Part shown: positions 56,951-64,000 of the stretch, piece by piece
Numbering within the stretch: position 1 is the first letter of the stretch
How the letters are laid out: the number at the start of each line of letters is the position of its first letter
Origin: Rattus norvegicus
Taxonomy: Eukaryota; Chordata; Mammalia; Rodentia; Muridae
Direction: 5' to 3'
Assembly (NCBI RefSeq): GCF_036323735.1
Contig: NC_086020.1
Coordinates: forward strand, 88,050,210 to 88,114,209
DNA length: 64,000 nt
The notes under the pieces: model-generated
Seen by the model: the letters and a program-made list of their open reading frames with translations, nothing else
Database searches by the model: none
Told to the model about the DNA's origin: nothing
Made by a program: the position numbers and the translations under genes

Positions 56951-59093
56951 TAAGCTACTTTTCAATTGTCATCAAGAAACTTTTAGTTGAATAGAATGGA
57001 CATAATAATGGTGCAATTAGTTTTTCCTTGCATCTTCATGGTCTCATTTACATTTGTGTAATAGGATGTATCCAAGCTTTGAGGGGTGGTACGTTCTTTT
57101 AGCTCACAGCCACCAGTGTGCAGTCATTTTACCTTTACAAAGCAGAAGACAGAGCGTATAATGCTTGAGCTGTGTTAAATCACCTAGCTTCTGCTGTGGT
57201 TTGAGATAGCAAGGACACCTTTTCCGGTAATATAATATTCAAGCTAGCAGTACGTGCAGAGCGTATAACTCAAGGAAGCTGATATCAGTTTTCACAGCTG
57301 AGTCATGTCTAGCAGCTGCTCACCTTCCACTCCCAAAGGAAGATGATGTTCGTCAGATAAAGATCTGTGAGGAATTTGTAGACATAGTTTGTGGTTTCAT
57401 CTCTTGAGTCATGCAATTAGTTATTTATTGATTCATTAGATAGCCAAAGTTCAACAAATATTTTGCTAATTAGTGCCACATATTAATCTGCCCTATGACA
57501 TACAGTGAAAAATGACCCCTACATCTTACTATTGATAAACTTCTAGCAAAATAAGTTCAATGAATAAACCAACAATAAAAGTGTATCAAGTAACAACCTA
57601 AAGATAAAAGGAGAAAAGGACAAAAGAAATGGAGTTATATTATGACAAGACCATGAGCTCCCTCCACAATCCAGTATTCACATGGGTCAGACTATCAAGA
57701 ACAGAGCTAAGTTATTGAGATGCTATATGACCCACTAAAACATCAGTATGATTTTCAGATTTAAGTGTGTGTTAGTGTAAGAAGACACCTTAAATCACCA
57801 ACAAACCCCGGGAGAGACAGAGAGTTAGTGCTGATCCCTGCATCTGAAAAGTATAATTGCCCATGATGACATAGTCAATAACATTTTTAAATAAAATAAA
57901 ATCATCAAAAGCACAGGACTTAGGTTTTTGTTTCCAACCCCTTCAGATGGTTAAGAATATAAACTCCAAAAGATGTTTTTAAGAGATTTTTATTTTCTAT
58001 TTCTGTCCTTACCTATAGAGAGCACATTGTGGACCAGGTGTGACTGGTCTCATATACAAGAGCAAAGAAAACGAAGTAAAGAGTTGGCCTTTTGTTTGAT
58101 GGTTGCAAAGGGACTATCCATTTACAAAACAGAAACGAAAACAAGAATAAAATAACAAAACACACACAAAAAATCTCATGAAAGAAAAGCAAACATGTGT
58201 CTAGAAATTAACTTTTTCCTCATTTAATCAGTGGAAACAGAATATGTCACCTTATCCAGCTGCTGGTATACTGTAGCTTCTTCCTTCTGCTGCACCAGAG
58301 GGTCTTTCCAGCTTGGCTTTGCAAACCAGAGACAATCCTAGCAGGCTGGAGCTTCCTTGTCTCAAAAAGTAAGGATGATAGTTTTATTCTTATGAGGAAA
58401 TAAGTTTATATTTGAAAATGGTCCAACTTCATGAACATTTTTAAAAATTTAAAATTATAATTAGTATGCTGTGAAATGGTGTAATATAATGCATGAAAAC
58501 CAGACAGTTCTGAAGATATTTAGTAACTAAATGTTCTAGACCTAATTTAATTCATTTTTTCAATGTTCTATTAGTTCTTTATGACTTTCTCATCACTTAC
58601 TCCAATCCTCTTCATCTCCCCTCCCCTTATACTTTTCTTCTACCATTGCAACCTCTCTCCCAACAGAAAAACAAAAAAAATCTCATTGAGGAAGTTGTAG
58701 TATGCTGCAGTGTGTCCCACAATACACACTTTCATCCATACTTCATTGCTTCCAAGTGTTCACTGCAATGACTCATTGAAATGGTATGATGCCTCTGGCT
58801 TCTACTATATTATCAATACTGGAACCTCACTGGAACCTCATTGATTATCCTGTTGTTGCCCTGTGTCATGGAAAGTCCTTAGTTTGGATCTGTACCGGCC
58901 CCTTTATTCATTCCAGCAGTTCATAGATGCTGCTGTATCCCAGTTGAATCCTGGATCTGGGCCTGAGAGATATCCTAGGTAAGTCCACTGATGCTCCAGC
59001 ACTCACACACTTGTGTGACTGAAAAATACAGGGAGCTAATTTTTTTAATTACATTTCATTCCTATGTAACTTTTCCTGTTTCGAACTTAAATA
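56951..59093. other. Non-coding DNA, unassigned
   Basis: No gene seen. About 57425-57560 ('gattcattagatagcc ... caacaaatattttgctaattagtgcc') may be another copy of an ancient mammal-wide repeat. Confidence 0.35.
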
Positions 59094-59195
59094 ATAATGA
59101 TGATAATGGTGGGAATAATGTTGTTGTTATTGTTGTTGTTGTTGTTGTTGATGATGATGATGATGATGAAGATGATGATGGAAATAATGTTAATG
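59094..59195. repeat. Compound (GTT)n (GAT)n trinucleotide repeat
   Basis: A GTT run (about 59120-59150) passes directly into a GAT run (about 59151-59181), with imperfect edges. In one plus frame it encodes Val then Asp runs; this open frame (58991-59212) is a repeat artefact. Confidence 0.9.
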
Positions 59196-59903
59196 ATAGT
59201 GGATGCACATAACAATAGTAATGATGTAGCAATTGGCATTTATTTAATACTAGTTGCAGACTAGAATTTCAGACTACATCATGGAAAACAAAAGCTAACA
59301 TTAGGCTAGGACAGGATATAAATCAAATTCATTTAAAAAACTGTCAAATTTTTATAGATTTAGGATAAATATCAGTTGAGGGAAAACCAGAAACAAGTGC
59401 TTTAGAATGTGAAAACAGAAAAATCAATGAAGAATACACCCTTGGTGAAGAAAATAATAATGTTATTTTCATATGCAAACCCTTATGGAATTTTTTCTAA
59501 TGGAAATAGAAGAAAGGGAGATGCAATAGTTGGTCCTCAATGACCAATGTGACAGGACTAAAAAGTGTCTTAGACCAGAAAGCCACACTTTTGTGAGGTG
59601 TATTTTAGAGAAGATTGACATGTGGGGGAAAAAAAGCTGGAGTAGGAGGAAGCTAGCACAGGTCTGTGACTTTCCTTCTTCATATGTGAATGTGATTGTT
59701 ACTACTGTTCTTGCATGGATACAGGACTTCAGAATTTTCATTCTTCCAATTTTCATTGATTCCAGCGGAATCAGCAGCAAAACCTTTGTAAGAAGCATTT
59801 AGGCCACCAGCATCGTATCACAACTGCTAAGGTAACCCAGAGTGAACAATAACAGGATCCCTGTTCTAAGACAATACAATCCCTTTTTATTGTATTATCT
59901 TAC
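59196..59903. other. Non-coding DNA, unassigned
   Basis: No gene or repeat recognised. Overlapping short frames on both strands at 59469-59802 are not supported. Confidence 0.4.
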
Positions 59904-59905
59904 AC

Positions 59906-59947
<42 letters not shown>

Positions 59948-59975
59948 ACACACATATATGCATATATATGTTCTG
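59904..59975. repeat. (TG)n microsatellite with palindromic edges
   Basis: A TG run (59909-59945) starts with 'acacatatgtgtg' and ends with 'tgtacacacacatatatg', so the two ends can pair with each other. Confidence 0.9.
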
Positions 59976-60374
59976 TCCTAGAGATCCTTGATGACAAAAT
60001 GAAGCCTGAATGTGCTAGGCAGAGGTAGATGTGATCAAGTAAAGTCAAACTTGAAATAGCTACAGCTTTTCTAATTACTCTCTGTACTTATGTGCATTTC
60101 TATCATTGTGGTATTATATGTTTACACTTAATGCTGAAATTAATGTAAGTCAGATAATTTTGTTATGTAGTTATCCTTAAACTTTATTTTATCAGAGACT
60201 AACACTCTTAGACATATACACACATTTTACTTTATCCTTTGTGAATCCAGTTCAGTTTCTGTTGGGTGTTTATTACTCAGAAAATTATTTCATTCTCAAA
60301 AAGTTTGGATTTAATCAGTCCATTGGCTTTGGGAAAGTTGGCGTGTTTTTGTTTGGATTTTGGGTTTGTTTTCT
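59976..60374. other. Non-coding DNA, unassigned
   Basis: No gene recognised before the T-rich tract of the next SINE. Confidence 0.4.
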
Positions 60375-60571
60375 GTTTGTTTTGTTTTTTTTGTTTTTTT
60401 TTTTTTTTGTTTTTTGTTTTTTTGCCTTTTGTCTTTTCAAGACAGGGTCTTACAGCTCTGGCTATCCTGGAACTCACTACGTGAATCCAGCTGGCTTGAG
60501 CTCACAAATATTCTCTTGCCTTTTCCTTCTGAGTGCTGGAATAAAAGGTGTGCACCACTGTACCGGACTAG
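60375..60571 (-). mobile_element. B1 SINE, minus strand
   Basis: A T-rich tail (60375-60434) is followed by the complement of B1: 'aagacagggtcttacagctctggctatcctggaactcac', then 'gagtgctggaataaaaggtgtgcaccac'. B1 is a 7SL-derived rodent SINE. The 112-codon plus-strand open frame here comes from the T-rich tail plus SINE. Confidence 0.9.
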
Positions 60572-61054
60572 AACCGTAGCATGTTAAACTGGAGTTGTGA
60601 TCTGTCAGTAAGGACAAACTTTGCACATAGATTCACAGCACTTGACAAATTATACTTGGATAAGGATGTATTAAGTACATCTTTAGAAACCTTTCAGCAA
60701 TGTCCAGCATTGGTTAACCTTCTTCTACAACTGTAAATGATAAAGGTCACTAAGGTTTGCGTTAGTTATATATCATAGTCTCCAAACTCAGTGCTTAAAG
60801 GCACATGTTTACATATGCGTGGGTCAGAGCTTGGAGATCAGCTCAGTCAGGTAATTTTGGCTAAACAGTTTCCTTCTGGACACTTGAGTCACAGCCTGAA
60901 GATCCGGTAAGAAAGTGCAAGCATTACACACAGTCTTTCTATCTATTCTTAAACCTCTTCTCAGTACAGCAGACTCCACGGGCCCCATGCAGAAGGACTA
61001 GTTTGTTCCCAGTAAAGATAAGACAGTACACTGCAGCCTGTCATCTAGAATATT
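60572..61054. other. Non-coding DNA, unassigned
   Basis: No gene or repeat recognised. Confidence 0.4.
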
Positions 61055-61150
61055 CCTCCATTCATCTGGCATGCATTTTGTAAGTCTCAGTCATGTGCCA
61101 GACAGTTTCCTAAGAACTTGGAATACAGCCACGGGCAAAAGTCCTTTCTC
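61055..61150 (+). repeat. Ancient mammal-wide repeat fragment
   Basis: 'ttcatctggcatgc ... catgtgccagacagtttcctaagaacttggaatacagcca' follows the pattern 'atgtgccaggcactgttctaagtgctggggatacagc' of a very old dispersed repeat. Family not assigned. Confidence 0.4.
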
Positions 61151-61779
61151 ATTTTGAGAAAAAAAGAACAACTATAAACAGAATGTCTTACTTTTTAAAA
61201 GATATCATCATGTAATATCTAGGAACTAGGTCATGCAGAAACAAAAGAATTTTTTTAATTCCTTCTTAAAGGATGACTTGAGGCAGAAAAACTATTTGAT
61301 CTCATATTACTGTGGTACTTGCAAAGGGCTTGTGATGTGTTAACTGATAGCCACATGGGAGTTTCATTTTTAGTGATATGAGATTCATATGAATTCAGCT
61401 AATAAAATCAGCTAGAACCACGATTGACATCAACCTAATGTTGAAGTAAAACAGCACTTATTCTGAGCTTAATAATACAAGTCAATAATATGGAAAAGAG
61501 TTCAGTAAGATGTGTTCACAATAATCCCCCCCTTTGTGGTAAAAGAATAATTAGAGTTTTTTAACGGGCAAAGTTAAATGTAGCAACATAGCACAGACCT
61601 CAATACTGATGTGGGTAGACAACTAGGAATTTGACTTTTCTGGAAATAAATACAATAAAAAAAATGTTATTAAAAAGAAAGAAAAAGTAGCACTCATATC
61701 TCTTATTCTGCATTTCCAGCATAATAGACACTTGGATAATTTTCAAGTGTGGTCTGGATGCTAAGGAGATGCTCCATAT
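61151..61779. other. Non-coding DNA, unassigned
   Basis: No gene recognised; A-rich near 61650-61690. Confidence 0.4.

Positions 61780-61847
<68 letters not shown>
61780..61847. repeat. (CT)n microsatellite
   Basis: Uninterrupted CT run of about 33 units. Confidence 0.95.
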
Positions 61848-61849
<2 letters not shown>

Positions 61850-62997
61850 TATATACATAATGTGTTTATAGATTGTACTTTCACTTTTACATTATAGGAA
61901 TTTATTCAAATAAATTAGGAAATGTAGAAGAAACATCGTGCTCAGAGGAAAAAAATGTTCTTTGGATAAACTTACATTCTTCCACGATCCACCTCGCCCC
62001 TGAGTTGTGGAAACTCTGCCAAGCAGACGAAACACTGAGACGCTAGACCACATTTACCTTATGCCCATTGTCCAGTGATGGGCTTTTGGGAAGCACTGAT
62101 CTCAGGGGGTGGGAAAACACAGCCTAAGATGTAGGAAGTTGAAACTGCGGTTACCAAGCTCCCAGGTGTCCAGTCACCGCTGAAAACCACATAGAGTTGG
62201 GAACAAAGGAGGCCCACAGGCCCCTGGAGAAGTCTCAAACTCCTGGATATTCAAATGCTGCAGGATATTCAAATGCTGCAGGGTCTTGAGGAGTTGGGAA
62301 CAGAGGTGGTCAGTGTGCCTAGGACTAACTGTGGGCCCGGGGGAAATGAGGAATTCAGCTTAGCTCACTGCACTTGTCCTTTGCTTAGCAGTGATTGCCT
62401 AGGAGCTCTGAGGGGCTTTCTGCAGGGCATGATCCCCAAGGCAGTTCTTGATAAAAGAGAGTCTTCGGTTTCAAATTGTTTTTTGATTGTTCATCGTGGA
62501 AAACGGGTGCATACCACCTCCTCAAGGATGGCCAGAGAGGAAATGCTTTTTGTAGGAAAGAATGTCTGAGAAGGGAAACTTACTGGCTAAACCCTCAGTG
62601 CCTCTAGATACTTCATTATCACGGAGAACTCTGTTCTGATCTATGTGACCAAAGCTCACATTCCTTTGTAGGGAGTGTGGTCACATGACAAGGGCCTGGT
62701 TGGAAGCAGGTGACATTCCTATCTTCTTCTCAGAGTTTCTGGAGCTTCCAACCCACTCAACCATACCAAGTTTCCTGGCACAGTCCACTGTCCCACAAAC
62801 ATATAATACAGAAATATTAATTGAACCTTCATTATGCACATTTTTCTTAGTATTATTTCATGGTAGCTCAGAAATAATAGTTTTATTTTGAACCTTATGG
62901 CAAGTATGATTGAATTTCTGATGCATCAACACTACTGACAGAATAGTGAGTTACTTAAATCCAGAAGTATAGAAGAAAAAAACTCCATTGGAAACAC

Positions 62998-63000
<3 letters not shown>
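61848..63000. other. Non-coding DNA with a somewhat GC-richer block
   Basis: No gene recognised. 61980-62700 is less AT-rich than its surroundings and holds a 104-codon open frame (62255-62569) that resembles nothing I know. Confidence 0.35.
62245..62280 (+). repeat. Perfect 18-bp tandem duplication
   Basis: GGATATTCAAATGCTGCA occurs twice with no gap (62245-62262, 62263-62280), and a third partial start 'gg' follows. The length keeps the reading frame. Confidence 0.95.
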
Positions 63001-63052
<52 letters not shown>

Positions 63053-63068
63053 TCTCTCTCTCTCTCTC

Positions 63069-63119
<51 letters not shown>
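63001..63119. repeat. Compound (CT)n (GT)n microsatellite
   Basis: A CT run with two TTTC interruptions (63001-63069) passes into a GT run (about 63070-63118). Both strands show artefact open frames. Confidence 0.95.
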
Positions 63120-63647
63120 ATGTATGCGTTCGTGTTTCCCTCTAAAGAAACAATAGTTCTGGTTAAAATTATGTATATATGCATTTAGACTTGCACTTAA
63201 GTAGTTTAAAATGTCCATGTTTGGAACTCATGGGTCCAAACATATTTCAAAAGCTTAATGCTGTTCCTATTAAGTCACAGATCAGAGTAGCAAGCATATA
63301 TGGAGGAAAAAGCTGAAGTTCTACTATGAAAATCTGACAAATCAGGGGTGTGGTTGTGACCAATCTTTAAAGTAATATTAATGTCTTTCCCACAAAATTC
63401 ACAGAGGTTCCCACATTTTTATGGAACTTGATTAAATTACTGCTTCTACTTGGCACCCACCAATAATAAGATCCACTCAAATAGAAAGAACAAGAAAAAA
63501 AGGTGTTTTCCTAGGTCTGTGTTAACTGCTAAAAGAGAGATTAAGTGACAAAGTTTGCCATTTGAGAGTCATTACACCACTGCAGCTTGGCTTTTCAGTC
63601 TTTCAGTTCTCTAAAAATGGTCTCTAGCCAGGCTAGAGGATGTTCTT
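63120..63647. other. Non-coding DNA, unassigned
   Basis: No gene or repeat recognised. Confidence 0.4.
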
Positions 63648-63755
63648 TCATTTGTTTGTTTGTTTATTTTTGAGACTGTGTCTTCCTTGCTAAGAAATCC
63701 AGGTTGTCATGTTGCTCCTACATCAGCTTCTTGAGTGCTGGAATAACAGATGATT
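63648..63755 (-). mobile_element. Diverged B1-like SINE, minus strand
   Basis: A (GTTT)n tail (63650-63670) is followed by 'tgagactgtgtcttccttgc', 'aatccaggttgtcatg' and 'cttgagtgctggaataacag', the complement of an old B1-type element in the expected order. Confidence 0.6.
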
Positions 63756-64000
63756 CCCATCAAATCCAGAAACAATTTTCTCTTCTCTCTCCTGCCTCTC
63801 TTACTTAGAATTTCCTTTTACTCAACAGGTGAAATCATTCATAAACCTGAAGCCCCTTCACCCATCACAGAATTCTTTCAGAGGTTTCTCCTAGAATGTT
63901 TTATTGGATTTTCCCTTCCTCTGAGCAAGCAAATGTGGTCAAAATAATATTTCTTATTTAGTTTTGAAACTGCCTTTCTACCATGCAGCCACTCTGTGCT
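63756..64000. other. Non-coding DNA to the window end
   Basis: Nothing recognised; the short open frame 63750-63947 is unsupported. Confidence 0.4.

Noticed and set aside
58991..59212. Acidic protein with Val and Asp runs
   Set aside because: Encoded entirely by the GTT/GAT trinucleotide repeat.
60241..60579. 112-codon Phe-rich protein
   Set aside because: It is the T-rich tail and body of a minus-strand B1 SINE read on the plus strand.

Overview
This window reads as non-coding, repeat-rich rodent DNA, almost certainly rat (Rattus). The main evidence is the LINE-1 copies. Their 3' UTRs carry the G-rich purine tract followed by the terminal sequence around 'gggaaagggaataacactcgaaatg' that I associate with rat L1. 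B1-, B4- and MIR-type SINEs, ERVK-type LTRs and long GA/CT/GT microsatellites fit the same picture. I found no intact host protein-coding gene, no tRNA or rRNA gene, no CRISPR array and no prokaryotic feature. All boundaries and target-site duplications (TSDs) were found by reading the sequence, not by alignment software.

Layout. 1-2653: AT-rich DNA with a GA/GGAA microsatellite. 2654-5693: an LTR-internal-LTR endogenous retrovirus-like element with a 4-bp TSD and a non-coding interior. 6091-7629: an L1 copy that joins a piece of L1 5' UTR directly to the end of ORF2, bounded by a 13-bp TSD. 8205-8992: a processed pseudogene of Ap2s1 (AP-2 sigma subunit). 12866-15280: three L1 fragments. 16214-16536: an ERVK-type solo LTR. 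16690-21900: a scrambled L1 cluster made of two head-to-tail 5' halves, a small retrocopy of unknown origin and an opposite-strand L1 piece. 22840-24092: an old Lx-like L1 3' end.

24702-38795 is the centrepiece. An originally full-length plus-strand L1 of about 6.2 kb has been hit three times: by a full-length minus-strand L1 of about 6.8 kb in ORF1, by an ERVK-type LTR in the 3' UTR, and by a 400-bp truncated L1 in the tail. The host and all three guests have readable TSDs, so the order can largely be reconstructed. 39862-40307 is another ERVK-type solo LTR. 50562-52300 is a young 5'-truncated L1. The remainder is mostly unassigned DNA with SINEs, ancient repeat remnants, a possible decayed retroviral stretch (42490-43400) and microsatellites.

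The genes do not form a pathway. The window records successive L1-driven insertions, including mobilisation of a cellular mRNA (Ap2s1) and of an unidentified transcript. I saw nothing that supports a new biological system. The most informative leads are the 5'UTR-to-ORF2 joined L1 (6104-7616), a strong splice-donor consensus repeated in the L1 5' UTRs, and the unidentified retrocopy at 19534-19762.
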